Part shown: piece by piece, positions 25,712 to 34,848 of the stretch | How positions within the stretch are numbered: position 1 is the first letter of the stretch | Layout of the letters: the number at the start of each line of letters is the position of its first letter | From: Roseiarcus sp036489975 | Lineage (GTDB): Bacteria; Pseudomonadota; Alphaproteobacteria; Rhizobiales; Beijerinckiaceae | Length of the DNA: 64,000 nucleotides | Direction of reading: 5' to 3' | Assembly: GCA_036489975.1 (NCBI GenBank) | Contig: DASXES010000110.1 | Coordinates: 207,619-271,618, forward strand | Notes under the pieces: generated by a model | The model's input: only the letters and a program-made list of their open reading frames with translations | Told to the model about the DNA's origin: nothing | Database searches by the model: none | Translations under genes and position numbers: made by a program

Positions 25712-28700
25712 CTACGTCCGCCCCTTGGCCAGCGCCGCAAGAATCGCCCGCGCGCGATTGCCCGCGAACGCCGTGGCGACATCCGGGGCCGCCTTGAGGC
25801 GCCAGTTGGGGCGCTCGCGATCCGTCCCGGGCAGATTGGTCTGGACTGTCTCGCCGATGAGGTCGTCGAACTGGGCGTGAGCGAGGATCGAGCCCGCGCC
25901 CCCGATGAACGCGTGGACCGCCGCGGCGAGCGCGTCGGAGAGCGGCGCTTCGTCGCCCGGCGCCGAGCCGATGAGACCAGCGGCGAGAAGCGCGGCGACG
26001 AGACTCTCCTTTTCCTCGCGGCGCTGAGCGATCGCCGCGCCGACCTCAGCCTCTGTCAGAATGCCCAGCATCAGCCGCTCGCCGATGTCGGCGCCTTGCC
26101 ACCAGCCGGCGAGGGTGGCGAGATCGTGCGTGGCGGCGCAGGCGACCGAGGTCGGCGGATAGGCTTCCGGCGGACGCACGTGGGAACCATCGCGCTCGAA
26201 CCGCAACACCCGCATACCCTGGACGTTGGCGCGGGCCATCCGGTCGCGGAAGCCGTCAGGCACCGTGCCGAGGTCCTCGCCGACCACCATGCACTCGGCG
26301 CGTTGGCTTTCGAGCGCGAGATGGCCGAGGAGATCGTCGATCGGATAGGAGAGGTAGGCGCCTTCCGCGGGACGGGCGCCGGCCGGGATCAGGAAGAGGC
26401 GCTTGAGCCCCATTGCGTGATCGATGCGCAGCATGCCCGCGTGGCGCATGTTGGCGCGGTAGACAGCGCTGAGCGAAGCCCACCCCTCACGCGCGCCGGC
26501 GAGCGGATTGGGCGCTGGCAGACTCCAGTTCTGGCCTTGCACGGAAAACGGATCGGGCGGCGCCCCGATGGCGACGCCGCGCGTAAGCGCCCCGGCGTGC
26601 GCCCAGGATTCCGCTCCCTCCGGCGCGGCCCCGACGGCGAGATCGCGATAGAAGCCGATCTCGAGGCCGCGGCTCCGCGCTCGCCCGGCCGCCCGCTCGA
26701 GCTGGCGGTCGGCGAGCCATTGGCAAAAGAGGGCGAACTCGAAGCCGTGGCGATTTCGCTCGATCGCCTGGTCGATCGCTTTGGGTTCCCCGTCGCGCAG
26801 ATCGTGGGGCCAAAGCCGCCAATCGTCGCTCGCTTCTGCCTCCGCGGCCGCCTGGAAAGCGGCGAACCGCCGCAAGGTTTCGCCGCCCGCTCGCGCAAAC
26901 GCATGGTAACCGGCGATGAGGGGATCGGCGGGCCTTGCCTCCCGCAGCCGGGCGAACGCCGCGCTTCGCGCTTCGAGCGCCGCGCGCTTGGCGCGCCACA
27001 CCTCGACATATTCGACATACCTGGTTGTCGACGCGGCGGCGAAAGCCGGCGCCAATGCCTCCAGCGCCGCGTTCAGCGCCTCGTCCCTCGGCAGGCCCGC
27101 ATCGTCGAGCGCGTCGATGAAGATCGGATCGACGAAGCGGCGATCCGAGGGGTAATAGGGGCTCGCCCGCTCCCGATCGCGCGGAAACAGCATATGCAGC
27201 GGGCTTAGGCCCAGATAGGCGCCGCCGGCCTGTCCCGTGCTTTCGCCTGCGCGGGCAAGCGCCGAGAAGTCGCCGATCCCCTGGTCGCGCCCGTCCGCGC
27301 CTTCCCGATGGAGCGCATAGAGCTGAGCGGCGACGCCGAACCGTTTGCGCGTCGCCCCTTTGGCCTCATACGCGGCGGGCGGCGCGACGGTGAGCGCGCA
27401 TTCGACCCCATCGACAATGAGCCGGTGGCGCCCGATGGGCAGAGAGGGCAGCGCAAAAGCGCGTTCGGAGACGGTGCGCCCGTCCGCCAGATCGCGCTTT
27501 GCGCCGTCGCCCGCATCGATCGACCATTCGGCGACTGCGCCGTCCTCTCGCACCATCCGCGCGTCGGTCTTGCCGGGGAGGTCGCGCAACGGAGCGACAA
27601 GCGGCTCATCGGCGCGCAGCATCAGCGAGAAGGGCAGGCGGCGCCGCTCAGTCTCATCGATCAGGCGCGCAAGGCTTTCGCGCGCCTGCGCTTCGCTCGC
27701 GACCTCGAGGCCAAGCCCGGACAGGATCGCGATCCTGGTCTCGGGCGAGACAATCGTGCGCTTGCCGGAAATGTCCGCCCATTCCGCCGCGATGCCGGCC
27801 TCGCTCGCGAGCTTGTCGATCGTCTCGCCGGTGGGGGCGCCGGCGTTCAGACCGCCCCCCGACGGCGCCTCCGCGAGGATGAGCGACGAGCGCGCGCGGA
27901 GGCGCACGAGGTTGGCGAGGGCCGTCGGGCGCTCGGGCGTTTCGGGATCGTGGGTGTCGGCGAGGATGCGCCAGCCCATGCCGGCGCGCGGGGAGGGAAG
28001 GGTGGTCTCCTCGTCGGCGTTCGACCGGTTCATGGCGAGCGCGGCGCGATCGACACTCGCGCCTTGCGGCGTTGCGAACACGGCGACGAGAACGCCGCCC
28101 TCGGCGTCGCTCCATTCGCTTTGGCTCATCGGCCCATTCGCGTCGCGCCATTCGACATCCGGGAGCCCGCTCGCATCGAACGGCGACCCGGTCAGGAAGG
28201 CGTCGCGGGAGAACGCGGCGTTCGCGCGCCGCGCCGCGATGAGCCGCGCGGTGAAGGCGGTGAGCGCGGCGTCCCCCTGGCGCCAGTCGATGGCGCTTGT
28301 CGCGTTGTTCTGGTCATAGGCGTTGTTGTTGCCGCCCTGGCTGAAGCCGAGCTCGGAGCCCATGGCCAGCATCGGCGTCCCGCGCGAGGCGATGAGGAGG
28401 GCGAGCAGATTGCGCTCGTCGCGCTCGCGCGCTTCCGCGATTTCCGGATCGCCGCTCGGGCCCTCGACGCCATGGTTCCAGCTGTTGTTGTCGTCCGTCC
28501 CGTCGCGATTGTTCTCGCCGTTGGCTTCGTTGTGCTTGTGGTCATAGGAGACGAGGTCGCGAAGCGTGAACCCGTCATGGACGACCACGAAATTGACGCC
28601 CGTGGACGGCTCACCGGCGCTCGGGAACAGATCCCGCGAGCCGGCTATGCGCGTCGCGATCTCGCCGCGCAGGCCGGGATCGCCGCGCCAGAAGCGGCGC

Positions 28701-29866
28701 GCGGCGTCACGATAGCGGTCGTTCCAGTCGGCGAAGGCAGGCGGAAATTGGCCGAGCCGATAGCCGCCCGGGCCGATGTCCCAGGGTTCGGCGATGAGCC
28801 TCGCGTTCGCGAGTATGGGATCGGCAGCCAGCGCCTGGAAGAACGGCGCCTGCGGATCGAAGCCGCTGTCTCGCCGGCCGAGCGTCGGCGCGAGATCGAA
28901 GCGGAAGCCATCGAAGCCGCCATGGATCATCCAGCGCCTCAGCGCGCCGATCGCCATCTCGACAACGAGCGGACGGTCGAGCGCGAGGCAATTCCCGGTG
29001 CCGGTGTCGTTGATGTAGAGCGCTGGATTGCGCGGGTCGAGGCGGAACCACGCCTCGTTGTCGAGACCGCGAAGCGACAGCGTCGGCCCAAGCTCATCGC
29101 TTTCGCCGTTGTGGTTGAAGACGACGTCGAGAATAGCCTCCATGCCTGCCGCGTGCAGCGCGTCGGTCGCGGCGCGAACGTCGGCCCATCCGCCTGGCGC
29201 GAGACGCGGATCGGGCGAGCCGAACACGACGGAATTGTAGCCCCACGCATCCGAAAGCCCGAGCGGGGGCATGTGCCGCGCGTCGATGAACGGGTCGGCC
29301 GGCATGATCTCGACCGCGGTGACCCCAAGCGCGGCCAGATGCGCGATCGAGGCGGGATGCGCGAGCCCCGCGAAGGTTCCGCGCGCAACTTCGGGGATCG
29401 CCTGGTTTAGCCGGGAAAAGCCGCGCAGGTTGAGCTCGTAGATGATGAGCGCCTCGGGTGGGATACGCTTGTGGCCAGGCTCCCTGGCAGGCGGCTCCCC
29501 GGCAATCGCCTTGGCCGTGTGGGGGCCGGTGTCCTCGCCGAAGGCGAACATCGAGGGATGGAGGCGGAACGGCTGGTCGAACCGCCAGGCGTAAGGATCG
29601 GCCAGCAATTTCCACGGGTCGAAGCGCTTTCCCCGCTGCGGCTCGTGAGGCCCCTCGACGCGGAAGCCGTAGCGCGCGCCGGCGCCGAATCCGGGCGCAA
29701 GGCCGCGCAAGACGCCGTCGGGGTCGCGCGTCATCGGCGCGCGGACAATCTCGCGGTCACCTTCATAGACGCAGAGCGAGGCGCTCTCGGCGTTCGGTAG
29801 AACGAGCGCCGCTTCGAGCCCGCGCGCCGAGACGATGACGCCGCGGGCGGCCTTCGGATCGGTCAT
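25712..29866 (-). CDS. Fused glycogen debranching enzyme GlgX / 4-alpha-glucanotransferase MalQ
   Basis: One uninterrupted 1384-residue frame encoding two enzymes. Residues 1 to about 668 are a GlgX-type isoamylase (GH13): an N-terminal CBM48-like domain, then catalytic FRFD (Asp324), AEPWD (Glu360) and VVHDG (Asp431). After a short linker (about 669-682, SGGGLNAGAP), residues 683-1384 are a MalQ-type amylomaltase (GH77) with its N-terminal beta-domains, SPYYPSDRRF, and catalytic RIDH (Asp1149), VVGEDLGTVP (Glu1197) and ATHDLATLAGWW (Asp1248). GlgX removes short branches left by phosphorylase, and MalQ disproportionates the released oligosaccharides, so the fusion joins consecutive steps. The start at 29866 overlaps the glgA stop by 4 bases; the frame is open further upstream to 30175 only within glgA. 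Last gene of the operon. Confidence 0.95.
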   Translation of the reverse strand: MTDPKAARGVIVSARGLEAALVLPNAESASLCVYEGDREIVRAPMTRDPDGVLRGLAPGFGAGARYGFRVEGPHEPQRGKRFDPWKLLADPYAWRFDQPFRLHPSMFAFGEDTGPHTAKAIAGEPPAREPGHKRIPPEALIIYELNLRGFSRLNQAIPEVARGTFAGLAHPASIAHLAALGVTAVEIMPADPFIDARHMPPLGLSDAWGYNSVVFGSPDPRLAPGGWADVRAATDALHAAGMEAILDVVFNHNGESDELGPTLSLRGLDNEAWFRLDPRNPALYINDTGTGNCLALDRPLVVEMAIGALRRWMIHGGFDGFRFDLAPTLGRRDSGFDPQAPFFQALAADPILANARLIAEPWDIGPGGYRLGQFPPAFADWNDRYRDAARRFWRGDPGLRGEIATRIAGSRDLFPSAGEPSTGVNFVVVHDGFTLRDLVSYDHKHNEANGENNRDGTDDNNSWNHGVEGPSGDPEIAEARERDERNLLALLIASRGTPMLAMGSELGFSQGGNNNAYDQNNATSAIDWRQGDAALTAFTARLIAARRANAAFSRDAFLTGSPFDASGLPDVEWRDANGPMSQSEWSDAEGGVLVAVFATPQGASVDRAALAMNRSNADEETTLPSPRAGMGWRILADTHDPETPERPTALANLVRLRARSSLILAEAPSGGGLNAGAPTGETIDKLASEAGIAAEWADISGKRTIVSPETRIAILSGLGLEVASEAQARESLARLIDETERRRLPFSLMLRADEPLVAPLRDLPGKTDARMVREDGAVAEWSIDAGDGAKRDLADGRTVSERAFALPSLPIGRHRLIVDGVECALTVAPPAAYEAKGATRKRFGVAAQLYALHREGADGRDQGIGDFSALARAGESTGQAGGAYLGLSPLHMLFPRDRERASPYYPSDRRFVDPIFIDALDDAGLPRDEALNAALEALAPAFAAASTTRYVEYVEVWRAKRAALEARSAAFARLREARPADPLIAGYHAFARAGGETLRRFAAFQAAAEAEASDDWRLWPHDLRDGEPKAIDQAIERNRHGFEFALFCQWLADRQLERAAGRARSRGLEIGFYRDLAVGAAPEGAESWAHAGALTRGVAIGAPPDPFSVQGQNWSLPAPNPLAGAREGWASLSAVYRANMRHAGMLRIDHAMGLKRLFLIPAGARPAEGAYLSYPIDDLLGHLALESQRAECMVVGEDLGTVPDGFRDRMARANVQGMRVLRFERDGSHVRPPEAYPPTSVACAATHDLATLAGWWQGADIGERLMLGILTEAEVGAAIAQRREEKESLVAALLAAGLIGSAPGDEAPLSDALAAAVHAFIGGAGSILAHAQFDDLIGETVQTNLPGTDRERPNWRLKAAPDVATAFAGNRARAILAALAKGRT

Positions 29867-31317
29867 TCGGCAGGCCTGGCGAGATCGCGATAAAGCGCGG
29901 CGTATCGCTTCGCCGGACCGCGCCAGGAGACATCCGCTCGCATGCCGTTGAGCTTGAGGCGCCGCATCGTCGCCGGATCGCGGCCAATCTCCAGCGCGCG
30001 GTCGAGCGCATAGGTCAGCGCTTCGACGGTTGGGGGGTAGAACTGGACGCCGGTCGCCACGCCGGCGGCGATCGCCGCCTCGTTGGCGTCGATGACCGTG
30101 TCGGCAAGGCCGCCGACGCGCGCGACGATCGGCGGCGCGCCGTAGCGGAGCGCGCAAAGCTGGGTGAGCCCGCAAGGCTCGAAACGCGAGGGCACGACGA
30201 TGAAATCGGCTCCGGCCTGGATGAGATGGGCCAGCTGCTCATCGTAGCCGAGAAGGCAAGCGACGGAATCCGGTCGCGCAGCCGCCGCGGCGGTGAAACC
30301 CGCCTCCAGCGACGGCTCGCCCGAGCCCAGCATCGCGAGCTGGGCGCCCTTGGCGATGAGGCCCGGCAGCGTCTGCAACAATAGGTCGAGGCCCTTCTGA
30401 TCCGAAAGGCGCGAGATGACGCCGAACAGCGGCCGGTCGACCCCCAGCTCCAGTCCCATCCGGGTCTGCAGCGTGGTCTTGTTGCGAACCCGCATGTCGA
30501 TGCGCATGGGCGTGTAAGTTTGCGCGATCGCGGCGTCCGTGGCCGGATTCCACACCGTGTCGTCAATGCCGTTGACGATGCCCTGCAGGGCGCCGGCTCG
30601 GGTGCGCAAGAGCCCGTCGAGCGCCATGCCGAACTCGGGCGTCAAAATCTCCCGCGCGTAGGTCGGCGAAACGGTCGTGATGCGGTCGGACAGCCGTAAC
30701 CCCGCCTTGAGAAAGCCGACGCCATCGAAATATTCGACCCCGTCGATGGTGAACGCATACGGCGGCAACCCCAGCTCGCCGAAGATCGAGCCCGGAAAAT
30801 GGCCCTGGAAGGCGATGTTATGAATCGTGATTGCGGTGCCTGGGCGCGGCCCGTCAGCGTAGTGCAGGTAGGCGGGCGCCAGCGCCGCCTGCCAGTCGTG
30901 CGCGTGAACGACCTGAGGTCGGAATGCATCGATCGCTCCGAGGCCAATATCCGCCCCGACGCGTGCGAGCGCCGCGAATCGTAGGGCGTTGTCGGACCAG
31001 CCGAGCCCATCGGGGCCAATGTAGGGATTGCCGGGCCGGTCGTAGAGATGCGGCGCGTCGATGGCGAACAGCTCGAGGCCAGCCGCGGCGCCGGCGAGAA
31101 CGCGCGCCGGACCGCCAAACAGATCGGCGTAATCGTGCACTGTCTCGGCGTCGCCGAGCCTCGCCATCACCGCCGGGTAGGCGGGCACGAGGGTTCTGAT
31201 CTCGACCCCCTCGCGGGCGAGCGCCGCAGGCAGCGCGCCGACGACATCAGCCAGTCCTCCGGTCTTGATGAGCGGGAAGACCTCCGAGGCTACGGACAGA
31301 ACTTTCACCTCGCTCAT
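29863..31317 (-). CDS. glgA: Glycogen synthase (ADP-glucose type)
   Basis: A 484-residue GT5 glycogen synthase that extends alpha-1,4-glucan from ADP-glucose. It opens VLSVASEVFPLIKTGGLADV, containing the KTGGLAD ADP-glucose motif, then HAHDWQAALAPAYLHY. The C-terminal GT-B half carries RFEPCGLTQLCALRYGAPPI with the catalytic glutamate region and the STGG-equivalent loop ARVGGLADTVID. The start ATG overlaps the glgC stop, and its stop overlaps the glgX/malQ start, both by 4 bases. Translational coupling should therefore keep the three products in proportion. Confidence 0.97.
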   Translation of the reverse strand: MSEVKVLSVASEVFPLIKTGGLADVVGALPAALAREGVEIRTLVPAYPAVMARLGDAETVHDYADLFGGPARVLAGAAAGLELFAIDAPHLYDRPGNPYIGPDGLGWSDNALRFAALARVGADIGLGAIDAFRPQVVHAHDWQAALAPAYLHYADGPRPGTAITIHNIAFQGHFPGSIFGELGLPPYAFTIDGVEYFDGVGFLKAGLRLSDRITTVSPTYAREILTPEFGMALDGLLRTRAGALQGIVNGIDDTVWNPATDAAIAQTYTPMRIDMRVRNKTTLQTRMGLELGVDRPLFGVISRLSDQKGLDLLLQTLPGLIAKGAQLAMLGSGEPSLEAGFTAAAAARPDSVACLLGYDEQLAHLIQAGADFIVVPSRFEPCGLTQLCALRYGAPPIVARVGGLADTVIDANEAAIAAGVATGVQFYPPTVEALTYALDRALEIGRDPATMRRLKLNGMRADVSWRGPAKRYAALYRDLARPAE

Positions 31318-32597
31318 AGCGCGAGTTTGTCGATCATCGGCTGGGTGATCAGCGTGACGCCGTTTTCGGTGCGCCTGAATCGCTTGGCGTCAAGCTCGGG
31401 ATCCTCGCCGACGACGAGGCCGTCGGGAATGCGCACCTCGCTATCGATGACCGCCTTGACCAGTCGCACGTTGCGTCCGATGTGGACATACGGCAGCACC
31501 ACTGTTTCGTGCACGGTGGTGTATGAATGGACGCGCACCCCGGTAAAAATGAGCGAGCGGCTGAGCGAGGCGCCGGAGACGATGCAGCCGCCCGAAAGCA
31601 GGGAAGAGACCGCCAGGCCGCGGCGGCCGTCGACGTCATGCACGAATTTCGCCGGCGGCGTGATCTCCCCATAGGTCCAGATCGGCCAGCCCCGGTCGAA
31701 GAGGTCCAATTCAGGAACGACGTCGGTCAAATCGATGTTTGCGCCCCAGTACGCGTCCACGGTGCCGACATCGCGCCAATAGGGCAGGGCCTCTTCGTTC
31801 GATGTCACGCACGATTTGGAGAAGTGGTGCGCCACCGCTTTGCCGTTCTTGACGAGGTAGGGGATGATGTCCTTGCCGAAATCATGGCTCGAATGCTGAT
31901 CCGCCGCGTCGCGCTTGAGAATGTCGATCAGGAACGACGTCTCGAAGACATAGATGCCCATGCTGCACAGCGCGACATCAGGCTTGCCGGGCATGGGCGG
32001 CGGGTTCTTCGGCTTCTCAAGGAAAGCAATGATGTTGTCCTTGGTGTCGATATGCATGACGCCGAACCCGGTCGCTTCCTCGAGCGACGCCTCGAGGCAG
32101 CCGACCGTCACGTCGGCGCCTGATTCGACGTGCTGCTGGAGCATTTTCTCGTAGTCCATCTTGTAGATGTGATCGCCGGCCAAGAGCACGATGAAGTGGG
32201 GGCCATAGGGTTCGATGATATCGATGTTCTGGTAGACCGCGTCCGCGGTGCCGAGGTACCACATCGTCTCTGACACGCGCTGCGAGGCGGGCAGAATATC
32301 GAAACTCTCGTTGCGCTCGGGCCGGAAGAAGTTCCAGCCGCGCTGGAGGTGGCGGATCAGGCTGTGGGCCTTGTATTGCGTGGCGACCGCGATGCGGCGA
32401 ATGCCTGAGTTGAGCGCATTCGATAAGGCGAAATCGATGATGCGCGACTTGCCGCCGAAATAGACCGCGGGCTTGGCGCGCCGGTCGGTGAGCTCGAGCA
32501 GGCGGCTGCCGCGCCCGCCCGCGAGGACATAGGCCATGGCGTGGCGAGCGAAGGGCGCCGAAACGCCGAGTTCCGTTGCGCTTTTCAACTTGGGCAT
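31314..32597 (-). CDS. glgC: Glucose-1-phosphate adenylyltransferase
   Basis: A 427-residue ADP-glucose pyrophosphorylase, the committed and allosterically controlled step of glycogen synthesis. The N-terminal nucleotidyltransferase signature AMAYVLAGGRGSRLLELT and KPAVYFGGKSRIIDFALSN, then LAGDHIYKMDYEKMLQQHV and YWRDVGTVDAYWGANIDL, are all present. The C-terminal left-handed beta-helix carries VVLPYVHIGRNVRL. The start at 32597 has GGAG (in CGGAGTTCGAC) seven bases upstream and fits the usual length; a 514-residue reading from 32858 would run through glgB. It starts 12 bases after the glgB stop. Confidence 0.97.
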   Translation of the reverse strand: MPKLKSATELGVSAPFARHAMAYVLAGGRGSRLLELTDRRAKPAVYFGGKSRIIDFALSNALNSGIRRIAVATQYKAHSLIRHLQRGWNFFRPERNESFDILPASQRVSETMWYLGTADAVYQNIDIIEPYGPHFIVLLAGDHIYKMDYEKMLQQHVESGADVTVGCLEASLEEATGFGVMHIDTKDNIIAFLEKPKNPPPMPGKPDVALCSMGIYVFETSFLIDILKRDAADQHSSHDFGKDIIPYLVKNGKAVAHHFSKSCVTSNEEALPYWRDVGTVDAYWGANIDLTDVVPELDLFDRGWPIWTYGEITPPAKFVHDVDGRRGLAVSSLLSGGCIVSGASLSRSLIFTGVRVHSYTTVHETVVLPYVHIGRNVRLVKAVIDSEVRIPDGLVVGEDPELDAKRFRRTENGVTLITQPMIDKLAL

Positions 32598-32608
32598 GTC
32601 GAACTCCG

Positions 32609-34828
32609 TCAGGGCGCCGCCTCTCCTGCGCCGGCGGGCGGGCTGAAAACGAGGAACAAGGTCGCCAGCGGCGGCAAGGTCACGGTGGCAGACGCTGGCA
32701 AGCCGTGCGAGGGACGCTCCCCAGCGGTGACGCCGCCGAGATTGCCCATATTCGAGCCGCCATAGGAAGCGGCGTCGCTGTTGAGCGCCTCGCGCCAGAA
32801 ACCCCGATAAGGCAGGCCTAGACGGTAGCCCAGGCGCGGCTCCGGGGTAAAATTGCATACGACCGCGACCGGAGGGTCGCTCCGCGCGCCGAACCGGAGA
32901 AAGGCCAGCACCGACTGCGTGTCATCGTTGACCACGATCCAGCGGAAGCCATCGGGCTCGCAATCGCGCGCGTGGAGCGCGGGCGTCTCACGATAGAGCC
33001 GATTGAGTTCACGGATCCAGGCCTGAATCCCCTGATGCGGCCGATGATCGAGCAGCCACCAGGGGAGGGATTCCGTGGCGTTCCACTCGCTTGTCTGACC
33101 AAACTCCTGCCCCATGAACAGGAGCTTCTTGCCGGGGTGCCCCCACATGAAGCCGTAGAAGGCGCGCGCATTGGCGAAGCGCTGCCATTCGTCGCCCGGC
33201 ATCTTGTAGATGACGGAACGTTTGCCGTGGACCACTTCATCGTGTGAGATCGGCAGCACGAAGTTCTCGCTGAAGGCGTAAAGAAGGCCGAACGTCAACT
33301 TGTTGTGATGCCAGCGGCGATAGATCGGATCTTCCGACACATAGTCGAGCGTGTCGTGCATCCAGCCCATGTTCCACTTGAAGCCGAACCCCAGGCCGCC
33401 CTGGTCGGTCGGCCGCGAAACGCCGGGAAAAGCCGTCGATTCCTCGGCGATCGTGACGCTCCCGGGAAAGCCGCCATAGACAAGCTCGTTGGCGCGACGG
33501 AGGAAGGCGATCGCTTCGCGATTTTCCTTGCTTCCGTCGGCATTGGGCAGCCATTCGCCCTCCTTGCGAGAGTAGTCGAGGTAAAGCATCGAGGCGACAG
33601 CGTCGACGCGCAGCCCATCGATATGAAAGCGATCGACCCAGTAAAGCGCGTTGCAATAGAGAAAGTTCGCGACCTCGACGCGGCCAAAATTGTAGATCGC
33701 CGTGTTCCAGTCCGGCTGGAAGCCCTTGCGCGGGTCGGCGTGCTCGTAAAGCGCAGTGCCGTCGAAATGCGCCAACCCCTGTTGATCGGTCGGAAAATGC
33801 GCCGGCACCCAGTCGAGGATGACGGCGAGGCCCGCGGCGTGCGCCCGATCCACAAAGCGCGCGAAGGCGGCCGGGTCGCCGAAGCGCCGCGTCGGGGCGA
33901 ACAGGCCGATCGGCTGGTAGCCCCAGGATTCATCGAGCGGATGCTCGCTGATCGGCAGGAGCTCGATGTGAGTGTAGCCGAGATCGACGACATAGGGGAT
34001 GAGCTGGTCGGCGAGTTCGTCGTAGGTGAGAAACCGTCCTCCCTCGCCGCGCCGCCAGGAGCCGAGATGCACTTCGTAAATCGTCATCGGCTTTCGCCGG
34101 TGCTCGCCCTCGCCGCGCCTGGCCATGTATTCAGCGTCGGTCCAGGAGAAGTCAGCGCTGTCGGCGACCACGGAAGCGGTTGACGGCCTGAGCTCGGCCT
34201 CGAAACCGAACGGATCAGCCTTGAGCGGCAACAGGGCGCCGTCCGGGCCCAGAAGTTCGAATTTATACACCGCCCCGACCGTCAATTCAGGGACGAAGAT
34301 CTCCCAGAGGCCGCTGTCGAAGCGCCGCCGCATCTGACAGCGCCGTCCGTCCCACTGAGTGAAATCGCCGACCACCGAAACGCGCGTCGCATTGGGCGCC
34401 CATACGGCAAAGAGCACCCCGTCGACGCCCTCATGACGAATGAGCTGGGCGCCGAGCCGACGGTAGAGCTGCCGATGCGTGCCCTCCCGCGCCAGATAAT
34501 CGTCGAGCGGTCCCAGCGCCGGCCCGAACGCATAAGGGTCAACGTAAGAAAAGGCTCCGTGCGCGGTTTTGACTTCGAGGCGATAGGTCGGGCGCTGCTT
34601 GGCCGATGGAATCAGCGCCTCGAAAAAGTCGTCCTTGCGACGAGGCAACTCGGCCATGACCGCGCCGTCCCGGGTGAGCGCGCGGACCGAGATCGCCTGG
34701 GGCGCAAAGACGCGGATCGCCCATCCGGCGGGGGTCTGGTGCGGTCCGAGCACGGCGAACGGATCGGATTTGCGGGCGCCCGCGATCGCGTCGAGCTCTT
34801 CATCCCGCGCTCTCCATTCCTCCCGCAT
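32609..34828 (-). CDS. glgB: 1,4-alpha-glucan branching enzyme
   Basis: A 739-residue GH13 branching enzyme that forms alpha-1,6 branches. It has the N-terminal domain (PFAVLGPHQTPAGWAIRVFA), a CBM48 (HEGVDGVLFAVWAPNATRVS), then the catalytic barrel: DWVPAHFPTD, the nucleophile in DGLRVDAVASMLYLDYS, the acid/base in SVTIAEESTAFPG, and LPISHDEVVHGK. LLFMGQEFGQTSEWN and a C-terminal beta-domain follow. AAGGAG nine bases before the ATG fixes the start; the longer frame from 34963 overlaps glgP. Gap to glgP is 20 bases. Confidence 0.97.
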   Translation of the reverse strand: MREEWRARDEELDAIAGARKSDPFAVLGPHQTPAGWAIRVFAPQAISVRALTRDGAVMAELPRRKDDFFEALIPSAKQRPTYRLEVKTAHGAFSYVDPYAFGPALGPLDDYLAREGTHRQLYRRLGAQLIRHEGVDGVLFAVWAPNATRVSVVGDFTQWDGRRCQMRRRFDSGLWEIFVPELTVGAVYKFELLGPDGALLPLKADPFGFEAELRPSTASVVADSADFSWTDAEYMARRGEGEHRRKPMTIYEVHLGSWRRGEGGRFLTYDELADQLIPYVVDLGYTHIELLPISEHPLDESWGYQPIGLFAPTRRFGDPAAFARFVDRAHAAGLAVILDWVPAHFPTDQQGLAHFDGTALYEHADPRKGFQPDWNTAIYNFGRVEVANFLYCNALYWVDRFHIDGLRVDAVASMLYLDYSRKEGEWLPNADGSKENREAIAFLRRANELVYGGFPGSVTIAEESTAFPGVSRPTDQGGLGFGFKWNMGWMHDTLDYVSEDPIYRRWHHNKLTFGLLYAFSENFVLPISHDEVVHGKRSVIYKMPGDEWQRFANARAFYGFMWGHPGKKLLFMGQEFGQTSEWNATESLPWWLLDHRPHQGIQAWIRELNRLYRETPALHARDCEPDGFRWIVVNDDTQSVLAFLRFGARSDPPVAVVCNFTPEPRLGYRLGLPYRGFWREALNSDAASYGGSNMGNLGGVTAGERPSHGLPASATVTLPPLATLFLVFSPPAGAGEAAP

Positions 34829-34848
34829 GACAGTCTCCTTGCCGCAGC

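Noticed and set aside
27308..29410. 700-codon plus-strand open frame opposite glgX/malQ
   Set aside because: The minus strand encodes two well-conserved enzymes here. The plus frame has an Arg/Gly/Glu-rich composition typical of the complement of a GC-rich gene, with no domain.
29866..30175. Extra 103 residues before GlgX/MalQ
   Set aside because: This N-terminal extension is the glgA 3' end read in another frame; Arg-rich, with no homology.
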